DNA of 64,000 bases from Alkalibacillus flavidus (GCF_040545925.1 NZ_JBEPMX010000013.1:5736-69735); one strand, 5' to 3'. Positions 52,964 through 61,382 are shown, counted from the first letter of the stretch. Numbers and translations are program-made. Notes: generated by a model from the letters alone, not told the origin.

Positions 52964-53525
52964 TGGCTTGCACAATGATTCGCTTGTCACCATCAAGGGT
53001 ACACGTTATTAACGTTATGATCGACTCGTCGTCGATTGTATCTAACACTGACGTCTGTGAAGGTTTTACAATCCTTTGACGAAACACTTCGTACTCAATA
53101 GTTCCATCCGTCGTCTGAATCTCTACGACATCCCCTTCTGTTAACTGATCTAACTCTGAGAACAATCTCCCTTTTGTTCGACTACGGTGTGCTGCAACAC
53201 CAATATTCCCTATCTCACCAAATTGCTGATCACCTCTTATCAGACCTGCGCCAACATCTAAAGCCGCTTCAGACACATCATCTATTAAGGGTAGCGTTAA
53301 GTCGAGCTGATTTATGTGAAGCAATCCAAGGACATCGTGTCGCGACAATCCTTCCGTTTCCTCAGTTGCTTCCACGGTCCTGCGCGTTTTTAAATGATCA
53401 TTCATCGTTTGAAATTGATCGACAAGCTCGGTTTGATGCTGTGTATGACGCGCTTGCTCAACGGAAGGCCACACAATCAATAATAATCCCACCATGACTA
53501 ATAGACTGGCTAATACTCGCATCAT
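52938..53525 (-). CDS. srtD: Class D sortase
   Basis: A 195-residue transpeptidase that cleaves a sorting motif and attaches proteins to the cell wall. One N-terminal membrane anchor (residues 4-20); catalytic His113 in GVAAHRS, Cys175 in TLITCT and Arg182 in DGDKRIIVQA, the expected class D set. Its ATG overlaps the stop of the LPXTG gene by 4 nt (ATGA), so the two are translationally coupled and this sortase is very likely dedicated to that substrate. Confidence 0.9.
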   Translation of the reverse strand: MMRVLASLLVMVGLLLIVWPSVEQARHTQHQTELVDQFQTMNDHLKTRRTVEATEETEGLSRHDVLGLLHINQLDLTLPLIDDVSEAALDVGAGLIRGDQQFGEIGNIGVAAHRSRTKGRLFSELDQLTEGDVVEIQTTDGTIEYEVFRQRIVKPSQTSVLDTIDDESIITLITCTLDGDKRIIVQAKQTTARSQ

Positions 53526-54166
53526 GTATCATCCACTGCTAATTGAATTCGTTTTCGTCGCCAAACGAACAAAGCTATACCTGTTAACATAGAGAGACCA
53601 CCTAATATATAAAAGGCATACGGAATCGTCTCACCCGTTTGTGGCAACGTTCGATCAGACGTATCATCACCTGTTGTTGGTAACACTTCATCGTCATCAG
53701 GTGGGTTGCTGGCTTCCCCATCATCAATCGTCGTCGCAAACGTTAAATTAAATTTAACCCTCAATCCTTGGTATGCATTATCCGAGCTCTCAGGAAAAAG
53801 AACACGCAATGTGTAGTCAGACGACTCAGAAGCATTTACAGCGAAACCCTCAACACCGTCAAAATCAGCCAAACGTCCATCAAAAACGACCTCTCCATCA
53901 TCATTTGAAACGGTTAATCTAAATTGATTGTATAATTTGTCGGACCCGCTTATAAAATTTGAACCCACTTCAACCGATAGTGGCTGGTCTGTTTCATTTT
54001 GAACAGCAATCGTATCCGTCATGTAATCACCCGGCTTGAGCTGATCAATATCAAATAAAACCGACTCAGGTGTAACCGAAATCAAATCCTCATCAGCATG
54101 CAAGTCACCAACACTCAACATTAAGCATACGATAATCAAAAGGCCTAACATCCGTCGCACCAGCAT
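53522..54166 (-). CDS. LPXTG-anchored TasA-like surface protein
   Basis: 214 residues: signal peptide (residues 1-25), a beta-rich domain beginning with DIDQLKPGDYMTDTIAVQN, which repeats the LKPGD segment of the two TasA-type proteins upstream, an acidic linker, then two sorting-like motifs, LPTTG (162-166) and LPQTG (174-178), a hydrophobic helix and RRKR. LPQTG is at the normal distance from the helix. AGGGAGGAG precedes the ATG. It probably fixes TasA-type fibres to the wall via the coupled sortase; that role is inferred from shared fold and gene order. Confidence 0.82.
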   Translation of the reverse strand: MLVRRMLGLLIIVCLMLSVGDLHADEDLISVTPESVLFDIDQLKPGDYMTDTIAVQNETDQPLSVEVGSNFISGSDKLYNQFRLTVSNDDGEVVFDGRLADFDGVEGFAVNASESSDYTLRVLFPESSDNAYQGLRVKFNLTFATTIDDGEASNPPDDDEVLPTTGDDTSDRTLPQTGETIPYAFYILGGLSMLTGIALFVWRRKRIQLAVDDT

Positions 54167-54189
54167 GATGCCACTCCTCCCTGTTTAGC

Positions 54190-54222
54190 GAAAAAAGATA
54201 AGGAGGTCACCCCTCCTTATCT
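54190..54222 (-). terminator. Terminator between tasA2 and the LPXTG gene
   Basis: AGATAAGGAGG/CCTCCTTATCT 11-bp stem followed by TTTTTTCG on the minus strand. The next gene starts 24 nt later in the same direction with no clear promoter, so partial read-through is likely. Confidence 0.85.
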
Positions 54223-54244
54223 CTCAAACGATTATGACGTTTTA

Positions 54245-55078
54245 CTACCGATTCGTATCAGTGCGTTCATTTTCGTCGATGTAGCCATCGCCATCATATT
54301 CTTGACCATCCCACTGACGTGCTTCGAATGATACGGTGATGTCTGCAGAATCGCCTTGGAATTTGTTTTGTTTATACGTGCCATCTTCGTACGTATCTTC
54401 TACGTCGTCGTTAAATGAGACCGTGATTTTCACTTGATCTTCATCAGAAGGGTCTAACGGAATCCCTTCCCATCCTTCATTCGCGATCGTCGATACTCTC
54501 AAACGATCATCGACTAAACGACTATTATCTGGTGCAGCACTTAAAATTGCTTGGCGTGCCGCACTAACATCAGTGGAGTTTCCTGGTTGGCCGTATAGTG
54601 AATCTGACGCTAAATAAAGGTCTTTTAATGATGCTTCAAGTAAAACATTGGTCGGATAATTAGAGTCATTTCCTTCAAGTCCAACGCGGATTAAATCGAC
54701 GGTGAATTGGTCTAAATAATCCAGCACATCTGTCTCAGCCTCTTCTGCCCATGCGTCGTTAAAGCCTGGTTCTCCTTTTTCAGGAACGTAATCTTCAAAC
54801 TGGACATCTTCAATTGTCATTAACACGTCTTTGATCGCTAAGCTACCTGTGTTATCAAACTGAATTTTACGCGTCATATGGTCCCCTGGTTTTAAGTCAG
54901 TAATGTTAAACGTATAAGGACCATCGACTTCTGACAAATCCATCTTTAACGTCCCAGCTTGAAAACTGTTCGTTGCTGCTTCGACGTCATTAAACGCTGC
55001 CCACGTACCACCAGCAATCAAGCTAAGGCCCATAGCTCCTGCAATACCACTCATTGCTAATTTTTTCTTCATCGCCAT
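54245..55078 (-). CDS. TasA/CalY (camelysin) family fibre protein, second copy
   Basis: 277 residues. SipW-type signal peptide ending GGTWAAFND, then the TasA domain with SFQAGTLKMDLSEV and ITDLKPGDHMTRKIQFDNTGSL. It is longer than its neighbour, mainly through an insertion in the middle (about residues 100-200), and has an acidic Tyr/Asp-rich tail. GGAGGAAT precedes the ATG. TasA proteins form the amyloid-like or donor-strand fibres of the biofilm matrix. Two differing subunits may build mixed fibres. Confidence 0.9.
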   Translation of the reverse strand: MAMKKKLAMSGIAGAMGLSLIAGGTWAAFNDVEAATNSFQAGTLKMDLSEVDGPYTFNITDLKPGDHMTRKIQFDNTGSLAIKDVLMTIEDVQFEDYVPEKGEPGFNDAWAEEAETDVLDYLDQFTVDLIRVGLEGNDSNYPTNVLLEASLKDLYLASDSLYGQPGNSTDVSAARQAILSAAPDNSRLVDDRLRVSTIANEGWEGIPLDPSDEDQVKITVSFNDDVEDTYEDGTYKQNKFQGDSADITVSFEARQWDGQEYDGDGYIDENERTDTNR

Positions 55079-55106
55079 TGACTAATTCCTCCAATAATAA
55101 ACTTAA

Positions 55107-55775
55107 TTATTCTTCTCCTACTTCATCATTACTTCTGTCTTCACCAGGCATTTGTGTTGCTTCGAAGTCAAAGTTTAAAGTCGCGCCTTCGCCTTGGTAT
55201 TTGTTTTGAACATGATAGCGTGAATCAGTAAACGTCGTATTATCCTCTACAAATTTAATTTTCACATCATAACTCAAACTATCACCAGTTGCTAATCCAA
55301 TTTCACCATCGTCAGTTGTTGTAATATCAAACGGAGAGTTACCTGTATGATTCACTGCTTGATCTAATGTCGCAGTTGCTGATAGTCCATTTCCACCACT
55401 AACAGTTAATTGGAATTGGCTTAAAAAGTCAATTAATTCATTATCACCTGCTCCAGCAGAAACTTCAGAATTTAAATCCAATACATCTTTATCTTCCCAT
55501 TCATCTGCTGAAACTGATGTGAAAATCTGATTAATATCAAGCGACCCATTGTTGTCTAAAATCAATTCTTTTTCAACATAATCCCCTGGCTTTAAGTTCG
55601 AGATATCGAATTCAAATGTTGAATCCTCACCTACTTCTAAATCCAACGTCCCTGCTGCAAACGTATTACTCACTTCTTCAACATCGTTAAATGCTGCGTA
55701 CGTGCCACCTCCGATTAAAGATAGGCCGAGTACTCCGGACATCACGCCGACTCCTAGTTTAGATTTGAAACCCAT
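55107..55775 (-). CDS. tasA: TasA/CalY (camelysin) family fibre protein, first copy
   Basis: 222 residues with a SipW-type signal (GLSLIGGGTYAAFND), the segment NTFAAGTLDLEVGED, and ISNLKPGDYVEKELILDNNGSL. It ends with a short acidic tail. TAAGGAGGAATTTT precedes the ATG. It follows sipW by 81 nt containing a hairpin that may stabilise the tasA part of the message. Order tapA-sipW-tasA is as in B. subtilis. Confidence 0.92.
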   Translation of the reverse strand: MGFKSKLGVGVMSGVLGLSLIGGGTYAAFNDVEEVSNTFAAGTLDLEVGEDSTFEFDISNLKPGDYVEKELILDNNGSLDINQIFTSVSADEWEDKDVLDLNSEVSAGAGDNELIDFLSQFQLTVSGGNGLSATATLDQAVNHTGNSPFDITTTDDGEIGLATGDSLSYDVKIKFVEDNTTFTDSRYHVQNKYQGEGATLNFDFEATQMPGEDRSNDEVGEE

Positions 55776-55825
55776 ACTAAAATTCCTCCTTAAAACGTCT
55801 CTTAATGAGATTTATTATTTATTTC

Positions 55826-55849
55826 ATCGAGGTAGCTAAAAACCTCGAT
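55826..55849 (-). other. Hairpin between sipW and tasA
   Basis: 8-bp perfect stem ATCGAGGT/ACCTCGAT with an 8-nt loop and no U-run, so a processing or stabilising element rather than a terminator. Confidence 0.45.
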
Positions 55850-55856
55850 AAAAGCG

Positions 55857-56438
55857 TTAGGATGCATGTTCGTTCAAGCTTGGTTGGTCTGGTTGGTGCG
55901 ATTGCTTTTCTTCGCGATAAGCGGATATGATCGTTTTCACTGACCAAACTATTAACCATAGACCTGGAACGACTAACAAAATCATGAGCCCGATATTCGA
56001 ATTAGCAAAATCCATGACGTAACCTATATAAGGCACATGAAGGCCACTATATTGCCCGTAAATATTATCTGGCAGCACCGCATTGCTGTCGGCTGCATTG
56101 TTATTGTCACCCTTCGTTCGGAACATCAGTTGGCCATCGTTGTTAATAACTTCAATAATTCGGTGCGTCACATATGTTCCTTCTTCTTCTTGGAACATGA
56201 TGATGTCTTGTTCTGCTAGATTGCGAACATCATAGTTTTGGTTGATACCGATAATCGACCCGGTTTGGATCTCTGGTTCCATCGAGCCTGAATATACGAC
56301 TTTAAGTTCTTGGCCGAAAATCGATGGTGAGCCACCTGTTGAAATATTCGTCATCACGAGCACAAATATCGTCACTAATAACCCGACTAGCATGGTATTC
56401 ATAATGCAGCTAAGCCATTTCATCGTTTTTGCTTTCAT
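55857..56438 (-). CDS. sipW: Signal peptidase I, SipW (ER) type
   Basis: 193-residue membrane peptidase dedicated to TasA and TapA. Catalytic Ser52 in VVYSGSMEP and His92 in YVTHRII; the His in place of the usual Lys marks the ER type. An Asp lies in KGDNNNAAD. Membrane segments at both ends. AAGGGTGAGAG precedes the ATG. tapA ends 12 nt upstream. Confidence 0.95.
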   Translation of the reverse strand: MKAKTMKWLSCIMNTMLVGLLVTIFVLVMTNISTGGSPSIFGQELKVVYSGSMEPEIQTGSIIGINQNYDVRNLAEQDIIMFQEEEGTYVTHRIIEVINNDGQLMFRTKGDNNNAADSNAVLPDNIYGQYSGLHVPYIGYVMDFANSNIGLMILLVVPGLWLIVWSVKTIISAYREEKQSHQPDQPSLNEHAS

Positions 56439-56450
56439 ACACTCTCACCC

Positions 56451-57569
56451 TTATGCATTATTCTCACCCTGAGCCTCTTCTGTTGCGTCATCTTTTGGCT
56501 CATCAGATTTCTGCTGTTGCTCAGACTGCTTTGTTTCATCATTTGATTCTTGAGGTTGTTTCGGTTCGTCAGACGTTTCACCTGTGTCTGTTTTTTCTTC
56601 TTCATCTGCTGGTGATTCCTTTTGATCAGACGAGTCAGTTGTTTCATCTTTTTCAGGATTCGTTTCCGCTTCATCAGTTACATCTTGTTGTTCATCATCT
56701 GATGGCTCGCTTTTCTGTTCCTTTTCATCTTGATTATTTTTTTCACTTGATTCGTCTTCAGCCGATTCATCTTGTTTTTGCTCAGAGTCAACAGTTTGCT
56801 CATTTTGATTGTCTTGATCATTAGTTGATTGCTCATCATTGCTGTCACTGTTTTCTTCATCATCAGCTGGCTGTTCTTGTTCTTCATTAGATGCGTTATC
56901 TTGTTCGTCACGATTGTCCCCTTCCTCATCAGATTCGTTTTCTTGTTCGTTATCATTATTAGATTGATTGTCTTCTTCTGATTGATCGTCGCTTTCTTCA
57001 CGTTGTTCATCTTTTTCTGCTTTGTCATCATCTGACGCGCCACAATTCGTTAGTTTAATCGCTTCACTAAATCCACCGTTATCACCACCAGGGTGGCCGT
57101 CTGGGCGAACAAACTTAAATCGGTAACGCCCGTTTTGTTCGGGTTCATATGTGATGTCGCTAGTTGCTTCTGCATCTAATAATGCTGTTTCACCTGAAAA
57201 GTCGGCTACACGTTGCCAATCAGGCTTGCCTTTTAAATTGGCAGCGTGATAAACATGATACGTCCAGGATGACTCCATCGTCTCGCCTGTGTTTTTGACC
57301 GTTGCGGTTATTCGTTGACAGTTGCCTTCTGTACCACCAACGAAAGATAATGAACTTTTATCCCACGTTTCTTCTTCAGGTATATCAGGTGTCCAACTAC
57401 CTACAGTCAATGACCCTTCAACAGACGTGACATCGTTAAACCGTGCTGTCGTTCCATCGATCGTCAAAACAAATAATAGCAGGACAACATACACCATAAT
57501 GATCGGTTTAATATATAAACCTCTCTTCATTTGCCTTCGCCGTTTTTCAGTTAATCGTTTACGCCGCAA
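56451..57569 (-). CDS. tapA: TapA-like fibre anchoring/assembly protein with long acidic tail
   Basis: About 372 residues. A basic N-terminus, one membrane segment (PIIMVYVVLLLFVLTI), then GTTARFNDVTSVEGSLTVGSW, like the processing region of TasA, a beta domain with two cysteines (about residues 80-170), and a low-complexity tail of some 200 residues made of Asp, Glu, Asn, Gln and Ser. The tail is much longer than in B. subtilis TapA. The TTG at 57569 is preferred because GAGGTGG lies 9 nt upstream; the frame opens at 57599. Confidence 0.82.
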   Translation of the reverse strand: MRRKRLTEKRRRQMKRGLYIKPIIMVYVVLLLFVLTIDGTTARFNDVTSVEGSLTVGSWTPDIPEEETWDKSSLSFVGGTEGNCQRITATVKNTGETMESSWTYHVYHAANLKGKPDWQRVADFSGETALLDAEATSDITYEPEQNGRYRFKFVRPDGHPGGDNGGFSEAIKLTNCGASDDDKAEKDEQREESDDQSEEDNQSNNDNEQENESDEEGDNRDEQDNASNEEQEQPADDEENSDSNDEQSTNDQDNQNEQTVDSEQKQDESAEDESSEKNNQDEKEQKSEPSDDEQQDVTDEAETNPEKDETTDSSDQKESPADEEEKTDTGETSDEPKQPQESNDETKQSEQQQKSDEPKDDATEEAQGENNA

Positions 57570-57619
57570 TACCTTCACCACCTCATCGTCATTCGTCAAC
57601 GTTTAAGTATATGCAATCT

Positions 57620-57671
57620 GTTCTTTATCAAGAACAATTCACAGTATAATGCCTCATATGATATTTGAAAA
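57620..57671 (-). promoter_or_regulatory. tapA promoter with SinR-like operator at the start site
   Basis: Minus strand TTTTCA (57666-57671), 17 nt, TATACT (57643-57648). Immediately downstream, 57620-57635 carries the inverted repeat GTTCTT-GATA-AAGAAC, and its plus-strand reading GTTCTTT matches the SinR half-site GTTCTYT. The operator covers about +1 to +17, a classic repressor position. Confidence 0.7.
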
Positions 57672-57753
57672 ATCGAAAAAATCATTATATATTCTTAATA
57701 ACGAACAAAATAAGTGGTTTAGCTTTCTTATTTAGTTTTTTTCTTATTTTTCC

Positions 57754-57785
57754 GTCGTTTTGTTCAATATAACGAACAAAACGAC
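57754..57785. promoter_or_regulatory. Perfect 12-bp inverted repeat upstream of tapA
   Basis: GTCGTTTTGTTC and GAACAAAACGAC are separated by 8 nt. There is no U-run on either side, so it is not a terminator. A further GAACAAAA half lies at 57703-57710. It is probably an operator for a second regulator of the matrix operon. Confidence 0.55.
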
Positions 57786-57786
57786 A

Positions 57787-57833
57787 TAAAAAAACCTATA
57801 TTAACAGTTTAATAACCGTCAATATAGGTTTCT
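57787..57833 (-). terminator. Terminator of the SE1832-type gene
   Basis: AAACCTATATTGAC with GTTAATATAGGTTT (14 bp, one G-U), followed by TTTTATG on the minus strand. Confidence 0.85.
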
Positions 57834-57857
57834 GCTTATCTAGAATGATCCGTTTTG

Positions 57858-58037
57858 TTAGTCAGCGCGATTCTGCTGTTGGCGCAATTCTGCTAACTCA
57901 TTTTCAATACGAGTCAATGACTTCTCTAGCATCGTCACATTCCCACCGTTCGCCTCAAGCTTATCTAAATCGCCCTGAATCCGAATGTAATCCATTTTCA
58001 ATTGTTCAATTTGCGCCTGTATTTCTTCTTTTGTCAT
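57858..58037 (-). CDS. Small coiled-coil protein (SE1832 family)
   Basis: 59 residues: MTKEEIQAQIEQLKMDYIRI, a central NGGN break, and a second helix ending ELRQQQNRAD. Two amphipathic helices suggest a coiled-coil hairpin. GGAGTGG precedes the ATG at 58037, and a strong terminator follows the stop. Function unknown. Confidence 0.8.
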   Translation of the reverse strand: MTKEEIQAQIEQLKMDYIRIQGDLDKLEANGGNVTMLEKSLTRIENELAELRQQQNRAD

Positions 58038-58118
58038 GTGTTACCACTCCAATCACAAAATCAATTACATTGTAACGCCTATGTGATTTTTCATGCAATT
58101 CATACGTTTTTCAAATAG

Positions 58119-58150
58119 AAAAATGAGCAAGTATCCTCACAACTTGCTCA
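58119..58150 (-). terminator. Terminator after the 175-residue unknown gene
   Basis: TGAGCAAGT/ACTTGCTCA stem followed by TTTTTCTATTTG on the minus strand. Confidence 0.8.
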
Positions 58151-58166
58151 CTCATCATACCACTAT

Positions 58167-58694
58167 TTATTCATGATAAAACACAAAGCTTTTTAGCGGT
58201 ACGTTTTGGCGCTCTTGTTCGCCATTTACGTTATATTGAATTTGTAAATTATTTAAGTCAAATTGATAATTTGGTTTATGAATCGTCACTTTAAACACAA
58301 CCGTCACTTGTGGTTTTGTCATTGAATAGTTGGTCGGTTGTTCATATGCGCCAACCGCTTCGCGCATTTTAGGGCTAAAACCATAGTATAAGTCGGTTTC
58401 ATTTGTTGGATCGATATATACATCCATTTGTATGTCCTCATCATTATCTGTAAGCGTCGTGCCATCATCTTTAATGATTTGCACATCTTCAATCGTTGGT
58501 AAGCCGTCACCTGTCCATTGGTATGTATGACCAATATAGACATCGCGGTATTCTTCAAACAATTTTGCATGCGCGCCTGTATGACTAATATTAACAAACT
58601 CACCTTGGTTGCTGTTTGCATCAACAGCAAAATAGCCCATTAAAGCTACAACGACTAATAGAGGGCTTACGATTAGCCATCTCGTTTTCCTCAT
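58167..58694 (-). CDS. Membrane-anchored extracellular protein of unknown function
   Basis: Not recognised. 175 residues: one N-terminal membrane helix (RWLIVSPLLVVVALMGYFAV) without a lipobox, then an extracellular part rich in Asp, Thr and Tyr with probable beta structure (VTVVFKVTIHKPNYQFDL near the end). It stands alone between a terminator and the thioesterase unit. GAGGTGGAATT is found just before the ATG. Confidence 0.7.
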   Translation of the reverse strand: MRKTRWLIVSPLLVVVALMGYFAVDANSNQGEFVNISHTGAHAKLFEEYRDVYIGHTYQWTGDGLPTIEDVQIIKDDGTTLTDNDEDIQMDVYIDPTNETDLYYGFSPKMREAVGAYEQPTNYSMTKPQVTVVFKVTIHKPNYQFDLNNLQIQYNVNGEQERQNVPLKSFVFYHE

Positions 58695-58798
58695 AATTCC
58701 ACCTCTACCCTATAAAGCTACTACTATGATATGTCTATATATAATATTCTATACCTTTTGTCGAAATCCTGCTAGGGTATTTTAAATTTAAAAAATTA

Positions 58799-58834
58799 AA
58801 AAAGCTGCTCGATTTAAACAACCGAACAGCTTTT
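58799..58834 (-). terminator. Terminator after the acyl-CoA thioesterase gene
   Basis: AAAGCTGCTCG with CGAACAGCTTT (one mismatch), then TTTTTTAATTTT on the minus strand. Confidence 0.8.
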
Positions 58835-58854
58835 AGCTATATGACCAACTATCG

Positions 58855-59388
58855 TTAGTCTTTATGGTTATGCGTTGGATCCCATGGGAAGTCAGCACCG
58901 AAGCGTTCGGCTAACGTTTTCGATTCTTTCCGACGTTTTTTACGATATTCAGCACGTTCGGCTGCCCCAGCGTTAAGCCATTTTTCTTCACTGGATTCTG
59001 GATATACAGGTGGAATCTCAACGGGTTTGCCGTCTTCATCGACTGCAACCATCGTTAAGAAGGCTGTTGTACAAACGGTACGCTCGCCTGTCAGTAAGTT
59101 TTCTGTCACAGCTTTTACAAACACTTCCATTGATGATGTGGATGTCCATGTGACAAACGCTTCTAAACAGATCGTGCTTCCTTCATATACTGGAGATAAA
59201 AAGTCCACTGAATCTGTCGAAGCTGTTACGACTGGTGTGCGTGCATGACGCGTCGCTGCAATAGCTGCGACATCGTCCATATATCCCATAAGCTGACCAC
59301 CAAACAACGTCCCGTGACTGTTGGTATCAGGTGGTAATACGAATGAATTTTTAACCGTTAATGATTGAATACACGGTTTTGCTTCCAT
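58855..59388 (-). CDS. Acyl-CoA thioesterase, hotdog fold (YkhA/BACH type)
   Basis: 177 residues. Hydrolyses acyl-CoA. Hotdog features: NSHGTLFGGQLMGYMDDVAAIAA with the catalytic region, and the strand VDFLSPVYEGSTICLEAFV. A basic C-terminal tail (EYRKKRRKESKTL). ATG at 59388 follows AAGGGTG. It is a single-gene unit with its own terminator; the substrate range is unknown. Confidence 0.9.
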   Translation of the reverse strand: MEAKPCIQSLTVKNSFVLPPDTNSHGTLFGGQLMGYMDDVAAIAATRHARTPVVTASTDSVDFLSPVYEGSTICLEAFVTWTSTSSMEVFVKAVTENLLTGERTVCTTAFLTMVAVDEDGKPVEIPPVYPESSEEKWLNAGAAERAEYRKKRRKESKTLAERFGADFPWDPTHNHKD

Positions 59389-59508
59389 GTTCATCACCCT
59401 TATCTATAAATTAATAAAATCATTATTATTCACCTTCATCTAAGATGAAAACCTTACGTATTATACCACGTGCTTGCCTATTTGACACGTACATTGCTTT
59501 AAACAACG

Positions 59509-59544
59509 TGAAAAAGGTTTGCTGGAGAGACCAACAAACCTTTT
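59509..59544 (-). terminator. Terminator of the BCCT transporter gene
   Basis: AAAAGGTTTG.TGG/CCA.CAAACCTTTT stem, then TTTTTCACG on the minus strand; it begins 9 nt past the stop. Confidence 0.85.
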
Positions 59545-59553
59545 CAACACAAC

Positions 59554-61116
59554 CTATTCTTTTTTCTTAATACCTTGTTCTTCAGCCATCCGTTTGGCAA
59601 CTTTAACAGAATCCCAAACGGGCGGTAGTAATAATAGCGACACCGGCACGGCGGATACGACGATAAAGTTTTGGAGCATACCAATACTATCACCACTACC
59701 ATCACCAATCGAAATTAAAGCAACAGCAACAGCACCGAAAATTAACGCCCAGAAGACACGGACATATTTGCTCGGATCATCATCACCTGTAATCGCAACA
59801 GCGGACGCATATGACATCGAGTCCGTTGTCGTCGCAACGAAAATGACGGTAATAATTAAGAAACAAACCGCTAAAAATGTACTAAGTGGTAGTTGGTCTA
59901 AAATAGCTGCAACAGCTGCTTCTTGCCCAACATTATTGAGTGGCTCTGAAATCACACCAGGGTTTTCCATTTCAAATGAAAGACCTGAACCACCTAATGT
60001 CGCAAACCAGAAGTTACTCACTAATGGTGCCATAATCGCAACGGCGACGACAAGTTCACGAATCGTACGACCTCTCGAAATACGTGCGATAAAGATCGCC
60101 ATCATTGGTCCAAAACCGATAAACCAACCCCAGAAGAAGACAGTCCACCAACTGAGCCACGCACCATCACCGCGCGTTAAACTCATCATTAAGTAATTTT
60201 GTAGTTGGAATGCTTCTGCTGTGACAAATGCATCTAAAATAAACATCGTCGGTCCAATAATTAAAATAATAATCATTAAAACGATCGCAAATGACACATT
60301 AAAACGACTCAATAGCTGAATCCCTTTATCGACACCGGTAATCGCTGAAATACTTGCGATCACAACGAGCACGACGATAAATGAGATTTGTGTAAATAAT
60401 GTACTCGGAACGCCAAAGACATCTTCAAATGCATAAGCTGCTTGAATACCGAGGAAACCAATCGCCCCGATCGTACCAGCTGCAACCGCAATAATCGATG
60501 TCACGTCTGCTAAAACGCCCCAAATATTGAAACGACGGAAAATTTTATCGCCGAATACTGGGTAAAGCATCGTCCTCGGTTTTAACGGCATGCCTTTATG
60601 ATAGTGAGCATACATAATGACAATCGTTGCAACCGTACCTAGAATCGCCCAAGCTGAGAAACCCCAATGGAAAAAGGCTTGTGCTAAACCTGGTACGACA
60701 CGATTCCACTCACTTAAACCTTCTTCAGCAAATAATGGTGGTGTTGTCATATAGTGTGAGATCGGCTCACTTGATGCCCAGAACACCCCACCTGATGCAA
60801 GTAACGTCGTGGCAATCATCGCGACCCAACGAAAGTTACTATACTGCGCTTCTTCTTTATTACCTAAACGTACACGTCCATAACGTGAAAACATTAAAAT
60901 TAAACTAACAATTAAAGTGGCAAGCATCAATAGTTGCCAAAAAAGCCCGAAATACTTAGCGGAAAAATTAAACGATTTATTGACCGCTTCTGACGCAAAA
61001 TCGGGTGTAAAAAATGCCAAAACTAAAAATAATAGCAAGAATCCTCCACTGATCGCGAACGGACCCCATTGCGTCCCTGTTCCTAAGTAATCTTCGGAAA
61101 GATATTTTTTCTTCAT
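59554..61116 (-). CDS. BCCT family glycine betaine/choline/carnitine transporter
   Basis: 520 residues and about 12 helices. Family features: GVFWASSEPISHY, the aromatic substrate box in WWTVFFWGWFIGFGPMMAIFIARISRG, and ATTTDSMSYASAV. Such carriers (OpuD, BetL) bring in glycine betaine with Na+ against osmotic stress. ATG at 61116 follows CAGGAGG; the 69-nt longer frame is unsupported. Charged tails at both ends may sense salt, as in relatives. Confidence 0.93.
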   Translation of the reverse strand: MKKKYLSEDYLGTGTQWGPFAISGGFLLLFLVLAFFTPDFASEAVNKSFNFSAKYFGLFWQLLMLATLIVSLILMFSRYGRVRLGNKEEAQYSNFRWVAMIATTLLASGGVFWASSEPISHYMTTPPLFAEEGLSEWNRVVPGLAQAFFHWGFSAWAILGTVATIVIMYAHYHKGMPLKPRTMLYPVFGDKIFRRFNIWGVLADVTSIIAVAAGTIGAIGFLGIQAAYAFEDVFGVPSTLFTQISFIVVLVVIASISAITGVDKGIQLLSRFNVSFAIVLMIIILIIGPTMFILDAFVTAEAFQLQNYLMMSLTRGDGAWLSWWTVFFWGWFIGFGPMMAIFIARISRGRTIRELVVAVAIMAPLVSNFWFATLGGSGLSFEMENPGVISEPLNNVGQEAAVAAILDQLPLSTFLAVCFLIITVIFVATTTDSMSYASAVAITGDDDPSKYVRVFWALIFGAVAVALISIGDGSGDSIGMLQNFIVVSAVPVSLLLLPPVWDSVKVAKRMAEEQGIKKKE

Positions 61117-61195
61117 CGTTGTCCTCCTGTAAAATTTGGTTAATTGTGCATTGTGTCGTTTTTGTGATATGAAATTTTTACACAATTATTCTTAA

Positions 61196-61224
61196 ATTTT
61201 AGTCTAATCGACGGTGTTCGTCAA
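61196..61224 (-). promoter_or_regulatory. Promoter of the BCCT transporter
   Basis: Minus strand TTGACG (61219-61224), 17 nt, TAAAAT (61196-61201), giving a leader of about 75 nt. The remaining 160 bp upstream show nothing recognised. Confidence 0.65.
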
Positions 61225-61382
61225 AATATTTGTATTTAAGTGATTGACGCAAATCGGCCAAATTTAAAAGCTGTATATAGCTGACCTATATATTGTTGCG
61301 ATATTTATCGTCTAATCATGGTATTTGCTATTTTTTAGACATTATGAGCTTAACTGCAACATTTTTACATAAAATACGTTAC

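Noticed and set aside
57754..57785. Terminator for the small SE1832-type gene.
   Set aside because: No U-run on either strand; a proper terminator lies just next to it at 57787-57833.
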